Under the pieces are notes generated by a model. The model had not been told where the DNA came from and ran no database searches. It saw only the letters and a list, made by a program, of their open reading frames with translations. Of a stretch of 64,000 nucleotides of DNA, positions 47,830 through 57,631 are shown piece by piece (positions within the stretch are counted from its first letter, which is position 1; each line of letters begins with the position of its first letter). Source of the DNA: Mammaliicoccus sp. Dog046 (lineage in GTDB: Bacteria > Bacillota > Bacilli > Staphylococcales > Staphylococcaceae); assembly GCF_034039665.1 (NCBI RefSeq), contig NZ_CP120131.1, positions 1,226,446 through 1,290,445 of the forward strand, read 5' to 3'. A program made the position numbers and the translations under genes.

Positions 47830-47934
47830 TTAATTTGTTAATAAAAATGGTAGTACACCTGATAGAATAAGTGACGCAACAATTGCTACAAGCATCACTA
47901 TGATTACTATTTTGCGGAGTTTCTTATTACCCAT
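47830..47934 (-). CDS. Prli42-like stressosome-associated membrane micropeptide
   Basis: A 34-residue peptide beginning MGNKKLRKIVIIVMLV and ending FLLTN: a basic N-terminus then one membrane helix. This matches the Prli42 pattern (N-K-K-L-R-K-I, ML, S-x-x-L-S-G). GTGAGGT lies five bases before the ATG. Prli42 in Listeria sits beside a PepT-like peptidase gene, and the same neighbour (48030-49145) is found here, divergently. In Listeria it anchors the stressosome to the membrane. Confidence 0.72.
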   Translation of the reverse strand: MGNKKLRKIVIIVMLVAIVASLILSGVLPFLLTN

Positions 47935-48029
47935 AATAAACCTCACTTTGAACAATAATTTTGTATATATTTATTAACTATTATACACTAGATAGTGAGA
48001 TATTTAAATAATTGAAATGAGGGAATAGC

Positions 48030-49145
48030 ATGATAAACAAGCAAAGATTGTTAGATACTTTTATAGAATTAGTTAAGGTCGATTCTGAATCTAAAAACGA
48101 AAGACAAATCGCTGACTTATTAATTCAAAAGTTCAGAGATCTAGGTTTAGAAGTTAAAGAGGATGATTCACAAAAAGATACAGGATATGGTGCAGGGAAC
48201 CTCATTTGTAAACTGAATGCTAAAGATAATCAAAAAACAGCAATCTATTTTACGAGCCATATGGATACAGTCAATCCAGGTAACGGTATTGAACCTGAGC
48301 TACGTGAAGATGGTTATATTTATTCTAAAGGAGAAACAATATTAGGTTCTGATGATAAAGCTGGATTAGCAGCTATATTAGAAGCAATCGAAGTGATGAA
48401 AGAACAAGATGTTCAACATGGGGATATTGAATTTGTAATTACTGTCGGCGAAGAAATGGGATTAGTAGGTGCTAAAGCATTAAATCCTGAAGACATTACT
48501 GCTAAATTTGGTTATGCGATTGATGCACCTGGTAAAGTAGGTACAACTGTTATTGGTGCGCCAACACAAGCGAAAATAGAAACAATTATCACTGGTAAAA
48601 CAGCTCATGCTGGATTAGAACCTGAGAAAGGTGTTTCTGCAATTAATATAGCTGCTAAAGCAATTAGTCATATGAATTTAGGCAGAATAGATGAAGAAAC
48701 TACCGCAAATATTGGGCGATTTGAAGGTGGAACTGCAACGAATATTGTAAGTGATCATGTTTATATTTTAAGTGAGGCAAGATCAATTGATGAAGAAAAA
48801 ATGCAACAACAAGTAGCACATATGAAAGAAGCATTTGAAAAAACAGCTGAAGAGTTTGGTTGTACAGCTGATGTTAATGTGAAAATTATGTATCCAAATA
48901 TCAATTTAACTGAACAAGATGAAGTTGTACAACTAGCAGTTAATGCAACGAAGAAGATTGGTCGTCAATCTGAATTAGTTGTAACAGGTGGAGGATCAGA
49001 CGGCAACGTCATTAATGGTTTCGGTATTCCGACTGTTATTTTAGGCGTAGGATATGAGTTTATTCATACCAAAAATGAACGTATGCCTGTTGAAGAATTG
49101 CAAAAAATCACAGAACAAATCGTCGCTATTTCAGAACTTGCGTAA
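48030..49145 (+). CDS. M20 family tripeptidase-like metallopeptidase (YqjE type)
   Basis: A 371-residue dizinc peptidase. Metal-site motifs are TSHMDTVNPG near residue 77, GSDDKAGLAA near 110 and GEEMGLVGA near 143. A dimerisation domain with GKTAHAGLEPEKG is inserted. It resembles peptidase T; whether it acts on tripeptides is not shown by sequence. GAGGGAA precedes the ATG. Confidence 0.88.
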   Translation: MINKQRLLDTFIELVKVDSESKNERQIADLLIQKFRDLGLEVKEDDSQKDTGYGAGNLICKLNAKDNQKTAIYFTSHMDTVNPGNGIEPELREDGYIYSKGETILGSDDKAGLAAILEAIEVMKEQDVQHGDIEFVITVGEEMGLVGAKALNPEDITAKFGYAIDAPGKVGTTVIGAPTQAKIETIITGKTAHAGLEPEKGVSAINIAAKAISHMNLGRIDEETTANIGRFEGGTATNIVSDHVYILSEARSIDEEKMQQQVAHMKEAFEKTAEEFGCTADVNVKIMYPNINLTEQDEVVQLAVNATKKIGRQSELVVTGGGSDGNVINGFGIPTVILGVGYEFIHTKNERMPVEELQKITEQIVAISELA

Positions 49146-49155
49146 ATTTTGCAAA

Positions 49156-49169
49156 TGTAAACGTATTCA
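49156..49169 (+). promoter_or_regulatory. cre site upstream of gndA
   Basis: TGTAAACGTATTCA is a perfect match to TGNAARCGNWWWCA. It lies 87 bases before the gndA start in a 110-base intergenic region, so CcpA control of 6-phosphogluconate dehydrogenase is likely. Confidence 0.65.
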
Positions 49170-49255
49170 TTTGAAATTAAAATGTTATTAGAAGATGATT
49201 AATAATAAACTGTGTTAAAATGTAATAGAAAATGATAAAAAGTGAGGTTAATTTC

Positions 49256-50659
49256 ATGACACAAGAAATAGGCGTAGTTGGTTTAGCTGTAATGGGTAAA
49301 AACTTAGCTTGGAATATTGAATCACGTGGTTACTCAGTATCAGTATATAACCGTTCAAAAGAGAAAGTCGATCAAATGGTCGAAGAATCAAAAGGTAAAA
49401 ATATACATCCAAACTATTCAATTGAAGAATTTGTAGATTCATTAGAAAAACCTAGAAAAATTTTATTAATGGTTAAAGCTGGAGAAGCAACTGATAAAAC
49501 AATCGACAGTTTATTACCATTATTAGATAAAGGCGACATCTTAATCGATGGCGGAAATACAAATTATTTAGATACAATACGTAGAAATCAATACTTAGAT
49601 GAAAGTGGTATTAACTTTATTGGTACTGGTGTTTCTGGCGGTGAAGAAGGTGCATTAACTGGACCATCAATTATGCCAGGTGGACAACAAGAAGCTTATG
49701 AATTAGTAGCACCAATTCTTGAAAGTATTTCTGCTAAAGCGAGCGATGGATCACCATGTGTAACTTATGTCGGTCCAGATGGCGCAGGACATTACGTTAA
49801 AATGGTACATAATGGTATCGAATATGCAGATATGCAATTAATTGCTGAAAGTTATGACTTAATGAAACGTGTACTTCACATGGATCATAAAGAAATAGCA
49901 GATACATTTAAATCATGGAATACAGGTGAGCTTGAAAGTTACCTTATTGAAATTACAGGTGAAATTTTCAATAAATTAGACGAAGATGGCGAACCATTAG
50001 TAGAAAAAATCATGGACAAAGCTGGACAAAAAGGTACTGGTAAATGGACATCAATTAATGCTTTAGAATTAGGTGTACCATTAACAATTATTACTGAGTC
50101 AGTATTTGCTAGATTTATTTCATCATTTAAAGATGAAAGAGTTAAAGCAAGTCAATCATTCAATCCTGAAGTAACTGAATTTACTGGCGATAAAGAAGCA
50201 TTCTTAGAACAAATTAGACAAGCATTATACATGAGTAAGATTTGTAGTTATGCTCAAGGATTTGCTCAAATGAAAACTGCTAGTGAAACAAATGGTTGGG
50301 ACTTGAAATTAGGCGAATTAGCAATGATTTGGAGAGAAGGTTGTATCATTCGTGCACAATTCTTACAAAAAATCAAAGAAGCTTATGATAACGACAAAGC
50401 GTTAACGAACTTATTATTAGACCCATACTTTAATGATATCGTTGCTAAATATCAAGGTTCATTAAGAGAAGTATCTGCAACGGCAATTAAAGCAGGTATT
50501 GCAACTCCAGGTTTCTCTTCTGCTATTAACTATTTCGATAGCTACCGTTCAGAAGATTTACCAGCAAACTTAATTCAAGCACAACGTGATTATTTCGGAG
50601 CTCATACTTATGAACGTAAAGATACAGATGGCGTTTATCACACAGAGTGGACAAAATAA
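49256..50659 (+). CDS. gndA: 6-phosphogluconate dehydrogenase (NADP-dependent, decarboxylating)
   Basis: A 467-residue pentose-phosphate enzyme making ribulose 5-phosphate. The NADP loop is [14 protein letters not shown] with NRS after it, the catalytic segment is [19 protein letters not shown], the lysine lies in [12 protein letters not shown], and DEKGTGKW-like KGTGKW is near 260. The start ATG 49256 follows GTGAGG; an in-frame ATG 24 bases upstream includes that site. zwf lies nearby in convergent orientation. Confidence 0.96.
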   Translation: MTQEIGVVGLAVMGKNLAWNIESRGYSVSVYNRSKEKVDQMVEESKGKNIHPNYSIEEFVDSLEKPRKILLMVKAGEATDKTIDSLLPLLDKGDILIDGGNTNYLDTIRRNQYLDESGINFIGTGVSGGEEGALTGPSIMPGGQQEAYELVAPILESISAKASDGSPCVTYVGPDGAGHYVKMVHNGIEYADMQLIAESYDLMKRVLHMDHKEIADTFKSWNTGELESYLIEITGEIFNKLDEDGEPLVEKIMDKAGQKGTGKWTSINALELGVPLTIITESVFARFISSFKDERVKASQSFNPEVTEFTGDKEAFLEQIRQALYMSKICSYAQGFAQMKTASETNGWDLKLGELAMIWREGCIIRAQFLQKIKEAYDNDKALTNLLLDPYFNDIVAKYQGSLREVSATAIKAGIATPGFSSAINYFDSYRSEDLPANLIQAQRDYFGAHTYERKDTDGVYHTEWTK

Positions 50660-50686
50660 TTTAATTTAATAAATGATAGAATAACA

Positions 50687-50731
50687 AAATCCCTGTAAAG
50701 CAGTTTACTAAGCGCTTTACAGGGGTTTTTA
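50687..50731. terminator. terminator between gndA and the AraC-type gene
   Basis: CCCTGTAAAGC pairs with GCTTTACAGGG around a 12-base loop, flanked by AAAAT and TTTTTATT; usable on both strands. Confidence 0.85.
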
Positions 50732-50732
50732 T

Positions 50733-51596
50733 TTAAGTATTTAATGATCTATGATCGACAGGTACCCATAATTGAACTTTAGAAATTTCTTGATTAAAGT
50801 TAACATCCAAGGGATAAACTTCTACATAGAAATCATCATGAATAAAAGGCATTTTTAATTGCCATTGATTTTCTATATGATGCCAAGCTTCGCTTACAAC
50901 AAAATCAAGTTCACCTTGTAGATTGAAAGTTGCGCAATGATGACCGGGCAAATTGTAATTATCTAAGTGACCAGGATAACGATTGCTAGGTACCCCTACA
51001 AATACTTCTAATCCATCAACAAGGGGTTTGCGTATGACAAATAATTGATTTGGTTTTGTGTCGTTATATCTAACAAAGTCTTCAATATATTTGTTATCAA
51101 TTAACATTTCTAATAAATCAGGAACTAAAAAATGATTCGCTAATTCATTAGAATGATAATGATGATTTTTTCCTACTAAATTAATTTCATCTTTATATTG
51201 TAATGAATAATTTAGAGGTTCAGTTTCTGTAGCGGTTAATTTGATTGAAACACGCTTTTTAATTTTCAACAATGATTGGTGTGTCTTCGTTTGAAGAGGG
51301 CTTATACCATGATATGTATTATAACTATGCGCAAATGCATGTGCATCTGAATAACCATATTTAAGTGCAATATCTAATATTCTACTATGTCCACTTAATA
51401 TGTCATATGCAGCTTCTGTCATTTTTCGAGCGAGTTGATACTCTTCAGGTGTCATGCCAATAACCATTGTGAAAGTTTGATTTAAATGATATGGCGATTG
51501 TCCCACATGTTCACTTAATGTTTGTAAATCAATATCTGTTAACAAGTGGTCTTCGATATAGACAATCGCTCTTTGTAAAACTTTAATTGCTTCCAA
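50733..51596 (-). CDS. AraC-family regulator with GyrI-like effector domain
   Basis: A 287-residue regulator. The N-terminal part holds two helix-turn-helix units (LQTLSEHVGQSPYHLNQTF and ILDIALKYGYSDAHAFAHSY). The C-terminal part ends in EVYPLDVN and VQLWVPV, typical of GyrI-like ligand-binding domains. I place the start at TTG 51596, eight bases after AGGAGTG; longer in-frame extensions would overlap zwf without a ribosome site. It lies just downstream of zwf on the same strand. Target and ligand unknown; multidrug- or sugar-responsive relatives exist. Confidence 0.85.
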   Translation of the reverse strand: MEAIKVLQRAIVYIEDHLLTDIDLQTLSEHVGQSPYHLNQTFTMVIGMTPEEYQLARKMTEAAYDILSGHSRILDIALKYGYSDAHAFAHSYNTYHGISPLQTKTHQSLLKIKKRVSIKLTATETEPLNYSLQYKDEINLVGKNHHYHSNELANHFLVPDLLEMLIDNKYIEDFVRYNDTKPNQLFVIRKPLVDGLEVFVGVPSNRYPGHLDNYNLPGHHCATFNLQGELDFVVSEAWHHIENQWQLKMPFIHDDFYVEVYPLDVNFNQEISKVQLWVPVDHRSLNT

Positions 51597-51624
51597 TGTT
51601 CTGTCACTCCTGTGGGTAGAAAGA

Positions 51625-53109
51625 TTAATTAATATCGTCCCACCATTTGAATCCATCAACTGACAATAATAGTTGACTCTTAATAGGTCCATTCGTACCA
51701 GATCTATAATTCGGGAATGGTGCTTTATCATTGTCCCATACATTTTGAATTACATCCACATATTTCCATGTAGCTTTTAATTCTTCCCAATGCGTAAAGT
51801 TAGTTGAATCGCCTTTTAGACAATCAAATATTAAGTTCTCGTACGCATCAACTGTATTCATCTTATCTTGCGCACTCATAGCGTATGATAATTGTACAGG
51901 TTCAGTTTCAATACCTTGTACTTGTTTTTTAGCGTTTAAATGCAATGAGATACCTTCATTAGGTTGAATATTAATGACTAATAAATTGGAATCTAATTGT
52001 GAATCACGTTGATAATATAAATTCATAGGTACTTCTTTAAATTCAACGATAACTTGTATTCCTTTTTTCTTCATACGTTTTCCTGTACGAATAAAGAAAG
52101 GTACGCCAGCCCATCTGAAATTGTCGATCAGTAATTTGCCGGCAACAAAAGTAGGGGTGTTTGAATCATCAGCGACTTTATCTTCTTCGCGATAACTCTT
52201 AACGTGTTCACCATCAATTTGTCCTTTGTCATATTGTCCGCGTACAAAGTTTTGTTTTACTTCTGATTCATCTAAAGGACGAATTGAACGTAAAACTTTA
52301 ACTTTTTCATTACGTACATCTTCACTGTTCAGACTAATTGGTGGTTCCATTGCTAATAAAGCAACCATTTGTAACATATGGTTTTGGAACATGTCTTTAA
52401 GGGCACCACTATTTTCATAATAGCCGCCACGATCTTCTACACCTAAAATTTCTGATGATGTGACTTGTATATTAGAAATATATTTATTATTCCATAATGG
52501 TTCAAACATAGCGTTTGCGAATCTTAAAACTTCGATATTTTGAACCATATCTTTACCTAAATAATGGTCTATTCTATATATTTCTTCTTCTTTAAATGAT
52601 CTTCTGATTTGTTCGTTTAATTCTTCAGCAGAAGATAAATTATTCCCAAAAGGTTTCTCAATGATTAGTCTCTTAAATCCAGATGTCTTAGTTAATCCAG
52701 AAGATTTAAGGAAATCTGTGACTGTACCAAAGAATTGAGGCGCCATTGCTAAATAGAATAATCTATTGCCTTCTAATTGATATTGTGAATCTAAGTCATT
52801 TGCAAATTCTAATAACTCTTGGTAACTAGAAGCATCGCTAACATCATGAGATTGATAAAAGACATGTTCCATAAATGCATCTAATTTTTCTGTATTTTGA
52901 ACGTGTTTTTTAATAGATGATTTTATTTCAGTTCGAAACTTATCAGTTGTCCAATCTCTACGACCTACACCAATTATAGCAATGTGTTCGTCTAGTTGAT
53001 TTTGTTGGTATAAATGAAAAATAGATGGGAACAGTTTACGATGACTTAAATCACCTGTAGCCCCAAATATTGTAATTAAACATGGGATATTTTTTGTTTC
53101 GCTTGTCAA
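51625..53109 (-). CDS. zwf: glucose-6-phosphate 1-dehydrogenase
   Basis: A 494-residue enzyme of the oxidative pentose phosphate pathway. The NADP loop is IFGATGDLSHRKLFP, the catalytic segment is RIDHYLGKDMVQN, and IEKPFGNNL is also present. It starts with TTG at 53109 after GAGGTAA. The divergent rnz gene is 196 bases away. An AraC-type gene follows 28 bases downstream, which may form an operon. Confidence 0.96.
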   Translation of the reverse strand: MTSETKNIPCLITIFGATGDLSHRKLFPSIFHLYQQNQLDEHIAIIGVGRRDWTTDKFRTEIKSSIKKHVQNTEKLDAFMEHVFYQSHDVSDASSYQELLEFANDLDSQYQLEGNRLFYLAMAPQFFGTVTDFLKSSGLTKTSGFKRLIIEKPFGNNLSSAEELNEQIRRSFKEEEIYRIDHYLGKDMVQNIEVLRFANAMFEPLWNNKYISNIQVTSSEILGVEDRGGYYENSGALKDMFQNHMLQMVALLAMEPPISLNSEDVRNEKVKVLRSIRPLDESEVKQNFVRGQYDKGQIDGEHVKSYREEDKVADDSNTPTFVAGKLLIDNFRWAGVPFFIRTGKRMKKKGIQVIVEFKEVPMNLYYQRDSQLDSNLLVINIQPNEGISLHLNAKKQVQGIETEPVQLSYAMSAQDKMNTVDAYENLIFDCLKGDSTNFTHWEELKATWKYVDVIQNVWDNDKAPFPNYRSGTNGPIKSQLLLSVDGFKWWDDIN

Positions 53110-53305
53110 TATAATTACCTCGATTCTATAACTTTTTCACAATTTACAATATCATTCATTATAACATGATAATCTTTGATATTCTTCAATTTGACTTGTT
53201 AAATTTTCAATTAATTCTGTAATTTGATTCAAACATGCTAAATTTTTGATTTTTTTAATTTTAATTTAGCGAACGTGTTATAATTATTGCGTAAGGAGGA
53301 AGACG

Positions 53306-54223
53306 ATGGAACTCACATTTTTAGGCACAAGTGCCGGGCTACCAACTAAAGAAAGAAATACGCAAGCGATTGCCTTTAATTGTTTACCATATGAAAATCA
53401 AATTTGGCTATTTGATGTGGGTGAGGCGACGCAACATAGAATTTTACATACAGGTGTTAAATTAGGTAAAGTGAGCCATATATTTATCACGCATTTACAT
53501 GGTGATCATATATTTGGATTACCTGGTTTGTTAACAAGTCGTTCCTTCCAAGGTGGTAAAGATAAGCCACTTACGATAATAGGTCCTAAAGGGATTGCTA
53601 AATTTATACAAACTGCTCTAGATATTTCTCAATCAAATCTTAATTATCCAATTACAGTTAATGAGTTTAATACGGAAACGGAATTAAACATTGATGGTTT
53701 TCACGTTCAAGCGCTCCCTTTAAAACATGGGATATTATCTGTCGGTTATAGAATAACTGCTCCAGATATCGAAGGGAAGTTAGAGGTAGATAAATTAAAA
53801 AGATTAGGAATGGAACCTGGACCAAAATATCAGGAAGTTAAAGCAAATGAAACTTTTGAATATAATAACCAAACTTATCAGTCGAAAGACTTTAAAGGCG
53901 AAAAGAAAAAAGGGAAAGTCATCACTATATTTGGTGATACAATGCCTTGCCAAAATGAACGCATCTTAGCTGATCAAGCCGATGTCATTGTCCATGAAAC
54001 AACTTATATTGAAGGTGAAAAACATTTAGCAAATGATTATTATCATAGTCATATTGAAGATGTACTCAATTTAATGGATGAAATGAATGTTAAGAGAGGG
54101 CTATTTACACATTTATCTAATAGATATGAACTAGAAGACGTTCAGATGATAGAGGAAGAATTGAAATCTAAATATAAAAACGACTTTTACTTTGTAAAAG
54201 ATTTTGATGCGTTTCAAATATAA
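53306..54223 (+). CDS. rnz: ribonuclease Z
   Basis: A 305-residue MBL-fold tRNA 3' endonuclease. The zinc motif is [13 protein letters not shown] near residue 64, and FGDT, HETTY and the final FTHLSNRY ligands are present. It opens [19 protein letters not shown]. It matures tRNA 3' ends. GGAGGAAG precedes the ATG. Confidence 0.95.
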   Translation: MELTFLGTSAGLPTKERNTQAIAFNCLPYENQIWLFDVGEATQHRILHTGVKLGKVSHIFITHLHGDHIFGLPGLLTSRSFQGGKDKPLTIIGPKGIAKFIQTALDISQSNLNYPITVNEFNTETELNIDGFHVQALPLKHGILSVGYRITAPDIEGKLEVDKLKRLGMEPGPKYQEVKANETFEYNNQTYQSKDFKGEKKKGKVITIFGDTMPCQNERILADQADVIVHETTYIEGEKHLANDYYHSHIEDVLNLMDEMNVKRGLFTHLSNRYELEDVQMIEEELKSKYKNDFYFVKDFDAFQI

Positions 54224-54226
54224 AAA

Positions 54227-54276
54227 AGCAGAGGCTGTGACATTATTTTATGTCCCAGCCTCATGCTTTATTTTTA
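54227..54276. repeat. GAGGCTG-GACAT stem-loop repeat, terminator of rnz and proC
   Basis: AGCA-GAGGCTG-T-GACAT pairs with ATGTC-C-CAGCCTC-A-TGCT around TATTTT, with one internal mismatch and one bulge, followed by TTTATTTTTATT. It is related to the element at 13905-13942. It lies between convergent rnz and proC. Confidence 0.78.
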
Positions 54277-55092
54277 TTAATCATCTTCGTTTTCAGCTAA
54301 TTCAACACTTCGGTTTACTGCAGCATTTAAACAATCTAAGAAAATAGCTTCTATATCATGATTGCTTAATGCATTTAATCCTGCTTGTGTTGTACCACCT
54401 TTAGAAGTAATGTTCTTTCTAAGTTGGTCCATTTTCAAATCAGATCGTTCAATCATTTTACCAGTACCAATAATTAATTCTTTAATTGATTCTTCAACTT
54501 GAGATTGTTCAATACCAAGCTTTGTACCGGCATTAACATATTGTTCGAATACGTGATATAAGAAAGCAGGACCGCTTCCTGTTATTGCTGTCACTTGATG
54601 TAAATGATCTTCTTTAACTTCTAATGCGGTACCAAATGCTTCAATTAAAGTAATGACATCTTGTTTTGAAGTTGCACCGAAATTAGTAGAAAAGCTAATT
54701 CCTGTCACAGAGTGCCCAACGTGTGCATTAGTGTTCGGCATAATTCTTGCGATTGGATTTTCTACTTGTAAATGTTCTCTAATATAACTGATAGGTAAAC
54801 CAGCCATAATTGAAATAAATTTGTTTTCTTTTGTAATATAAGGTTTAATACGATCTGCTAGTTTCAAGAAATCATAAGGTTTAGTGCTTAAAAAGACATA
54901 ATCTGCATCTTTAAGTAATGCTTCATCATCATAACTATAATTAACACCTAATGTATCATGATAACCTTGTAATAAATCTCGATTTGATTTGTTTGTTAAA
55001 TAAATATTTTCAGGCTCGACTGATTTACTGTTAACGATACCTGTGAATATTGCATTTGCCATATTTCCAGAACCATAAAACACGATTTTCAT
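54277..55092 (-). CDS. proC: pyrroline-5-carboxylate reductase
   Basis: A 271-residue enzyme making proline from pyrroline-5-carboxylate. The N-terminal NAD(P) loop is FYGSGNMANAIFTG, and the C-terminal signature is TSKGGTTQAGLNAL with GSGPAF in the middle. ATG 55092 is chosen; an in-frame start 15 bases upstream would add MSGII before the beta strand that begins the fold. Confidence 0.93.
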   Translation of the reverse strand: MKIVFYGSGNMANAIFTGIVNSKSVEPENIYLTNKSNRDLLQGYHDTLGVNYSYDDEALLKDADYVFLSTKPYDFLKLADRIKPYITKENKFISIMAGLPISYIREHLQVENPIARIMPNTNAHVGHSVTGISFSTNFGATSKQDVITLIEAFGTALEVKEDHLHQVTAITGSGPAFLYHVFEQYVNAGTKLGIEQSQVEESIKELIIGTGKMIERSDLKMDQLRKNITSKGGTTQAGLNALSNHDIEAIFLDCLNAAVNRSVELAENEDD

Positions 55093-55228
55093 AATAATAC
55101 CACTCACTTCCGTATGAATTCATTTTAATTATAAAGTAATTAAATCTTATGTCAAAAATGCTTAACAAATGATTATTATTCAAAATTTAATATATAATAT
55201 AAATAATTATCTGGAAAGGGGCATAAAT

Positions 55229-55984
55229 ATGCTAGGGAAACATTACATTTTAACCGGCGCTACAGGAAGTCTAGGTGAATCTTTAATTCGTTCATTAGAT
55301 AAACGTGGTGCTAAGGTGACAGTGATTATTCGCAATAATGAAAAAGCAAAAAAATTAAAACAAAAATATAAAAATATTGTTGATACACATATTTTGGACA
55401 TGAATGAAACTAAACAATTAGAAACGTTTGAATTAAATAACGACATTAAATATGACGGCATCATTAACAATGCAGGATTAGGTTATTTTAAATCAAATGA
55501 TCATCATACACAGCAAGATATCGAAGAGGTATACCGCATAAATCTTGTGAATTTAATTTTGCTACTTAATAAAATGATGCCTCATTTAAGAAGAGGTGCT
55601 TCAATTGTAAACATTTCATCAATATCTAGTATAGTTACGACACCATATAGCAGTCATTATGCAGCTTCGAAGGCAGCGCTCAGTCATTTTACAAATTCGT
55701 TAAGAATGGAAAGAGAAGATTTACATATATTACTTGTTAATCCTGGACCTTTTAAATCTGATTTTCACATTAAAGCAGATCCAACTGGACATTTCCAAAA
55801 TCTAACGGGTGATATTCAGTTAGATACTGATGATTTAAGTGAACAAATTATTAGTGGTATGATCCATAAAAAAATAGAAATTAATGCACCAAAATGGATG
55901 TTTGCAGGGCTTAAATTTTATCAACTAGCACCTAGAACGTTCGAAAAATTATTCAAAAAATATTTTCTTAGCAAGAAATTATAA
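55229..55984 (+). CDS. short-chain dehydrogenase/reductase
   Basis: A 251-residue SDR. The cofactor loop is TGATGSLGESL, NNAG is near residue 81, and the catalytic Ser, Tyr and Lys appear in ISSIS and YAASKAAL. The ATG at 55229 follows GGAAAGGGG; an upstream in-frame start would add 20 residues without a ribosome site. The C-terminal basic tail (KKYFLSKKL) might contact the membrane. Substrate unknown. Confidence 0.85.
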   Translation: MLGKHYILTGATGSLGESLIRSLDKRGAKVTVIIRNNEKAKKLKQKYKNIVDTHILDMNETKQLETFELNNDIKYDGIINNAGLGYFKSNDHHTQQDIEEVYRINLVNLILLLNKMMPHLRRGASIVNISSISSIVTTPYSSHYAASKAALSHFTNSLRMEREDLHILLVNPGPFKSDFHIKADPTGHFQNLTGDIQLDTDDLSEQIISGMIHKKIEINAPKWMFAGLKFYQLAPRTFEKLFKKYFLSKKL

Positions 55985-55998
55985 ATAAACAAAGAGAG

Positions 55999-56040
55999 CG
56001 GGACAGAAATCTAATTTAGATTAAAAAGATTTCTGTCCCG
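55999..56040. repeat. GGGACAGAAATC stem-loop repeat, terminator
   Basis: CGGGACAGAAATCT is perfectly mirrored by AGATTTCTGTCCCG with a 14-base loop. It lies between the convergent SDR and aldo/keto reductase genes. Similar GGGACAGAAATC stem-loops are common between staphylococcal genes, from general knowledge. Confidence 0.75.
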
Positions 56041-56052
56041 TTTCTGTTATTT

Positions 56053-56958
56053 TTATGACGTGTGATTTTGATATTGAATATCTTTAACAATGGCACGCGC
56101 GTGTTTAATTTGTTCTTCTGTCATTGTTGTGTTGTAATGTTGAATGCTGTCTTTGAGTTGTTCACGTGAACTTGCACCTGTAATAATCGAACCAAGTGCG
56201 TCGAATGATTTTAAATAATTTAAAGTCACTGCAGATAGTTGGTCAAATTCAGTGTTTAACTTTTCAATTGTACTTGATAAATCATTATAATTATAATCAA
56301 GTAATCCATCATTAAATTTATTTTGAAGAACTTTAGTTGATTTATCAGTTAATAAACCTTTCGATAATGGGCCACGCGCTAAAATTTTAACGCCATGTTC
56401 ATCAATTTCTTCAATTAAATCTTCAGGTCGGTTATCAATTAAACTAAATTGCATCATAATTGTTTCAATATTACTATTCTCTAAATAATAGCGAATCACA
56501 TTAGGTCGTATTGAAGATATTCCGTAAGCACGAATGAGTCCTTCTTCTTTTAATCTTTCAAAAGCTTCAATCGATTCATCTTTATCATCTTCAATCGTTC
56601 CGCCGTGTAACATGTATAAATCCAGTTGGTCTAAATTCAAACGATGTAGAGAATCTTTAATACTATTCATAATATGTTCTTTAGAAGGATCCCAAAAATG
56701 TGTTTGCTTTTCTTTGTTAAAATGATTACCAACTTTTGAACCAATAACGATGTCATTTTGATATTTTTTAAGTAATTTACCTAGAATTTCTTCATTATGA
56801 CCATAGTCATATAAATCAGCTGTATCAAAATACGTGATACCTTGTTGGATTGCTTCATCAACAATTGTTTCTGCATGTTCTAAATCTGTGCCAAGGCTCA
56901 TACAACCTAAACCGACTTCGGAAATCTCGATACCACTTTTTAATTTGTTTTTTTGCAT
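56053..56958 (-). CDS. aldo/keto reductase
   Basis: A 301-residue NADPH-dependent TIM-barrel oxidoreductase. The catalytic tetrad is visible: D and Y in FDTADLYDYG, K in IGSKVGN, and H in LYMLHGG. The C-terminal cofactor segment is SIITGASSREQL. The physiological substrate cannot be inferred. It begins MQKNKLKSG behind AAAGGAG and is divergent from the Nudix gene. Confidence 0.88.
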   Translation of the reverse strand: MQKNKLKSGIEISEVGLGCMSLGTDLEHAETIVDEAIQQGITYFDTADLYDYGHNEEILGKLLKKYQNDIVIGSKVGNHFNKEKQTHFWDPSKEHIMNSIKDSLHRLNLDQLDLYMLHGGTIEDDKDESIEAFERLKEEGLIRAYGISSIRPNVIRYYLENSNIETIMMQFSLIDNRPEDLIEEIDEHGVKILARGPLSKGLLTDKSTKVLQNKFNDGLLDYNYNDLSSTIEKLNTEFDQLSAVTLNYLKSFDALGSIITGASSREQLKDSIQHYNTTMTEEQIKHARAIVKDIQYQNHTS

Positions 56959-57034
56959 ATTAAAGCTCCTTTCGCTACACTTTACATATTAAGTTTATCA
57001 GATTCACAAATTAAATGAAAAGAGGCACACTCAA

Positions 57035-57577
57035 TTGAAATTAACAGAAGAAACGATTTCTAAAGAAGTTATATACAAAGGACGTATTTTTGATTTAGAA
57101 AAACATCAAGTATCACTACCAAATGGAGAAACAAGTGAAAGAGAAATCATATTACATAATGGTGCCGTATCTGTATTAGCAGTTACACCTGAAGAAGAGA
57201 TACTCGTTGTGGAACAATTTAGAAAAGCAATGGAGAAAACATTAATTGAAATTCCTGCTGGTAAACTAGAAATTGGCGAGGATAGAGAAGAAGCAGCGAT
57301 TAGAGAATTAGAAGAAGAAACGGGTTATATTGCTGATCAATTAGAATTAATTGGTGAAGTATATGGTTGTCCAGGTTTCTGTAATGAAAAAGTAAGCATA
57401 TACATAGCAAAAGATTTAAAAGTCGGGAAAATTAATTTAGATGAAGATGAATTTTTAAATGTCACTAAAATTCCAGTGAGTGAAATTCAAAGTTTATTAT
57501 CATCTGGTAAGATAGAAGACGCTAAAACTTTAATTGCATTTCAACATTTTGCTTTAAATTATAATAATTCTAAATAA
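57035..57577 (+). CDS. nudF: Nudix hydrolase, ADP-ribose pyrophosphatase type
   Basis: A 180-residue Nudix enzyme with an intact box spanning G(IGEDREEAAIRELEEETGY) near residues 82-103. The upstream EQFRKAMEKTLIEIPAGKLE matches ADP-ribose pyrophosphatases. It begins with TTG after AAGAGG. It cleaves ADP-ribose to AMP and ribose 5-phosphate by family inference. Confidence 0.85.
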   Translation: MKLTEETISKEVIYKGRIFDLEKHQVSLPNGETSEREIILHNGAVSVLAVTPEEEILVVEQFRKAMEKTLIEIPAGKLEIGEDREEAAIRELEEETGYIADQLELIGEVYGCPGFCNEKVSIYIAKDLKVGKINLDEDEFLNVTKIPVSEIQSLLSSGKIEDAKTLIAFQHFALNYNNSK

Positions 57578-57631
57578 CAATGCATTTTCACTTGCTTTTT
57601 ACAGGGAATATTGGTATTTTAATATACGAAT

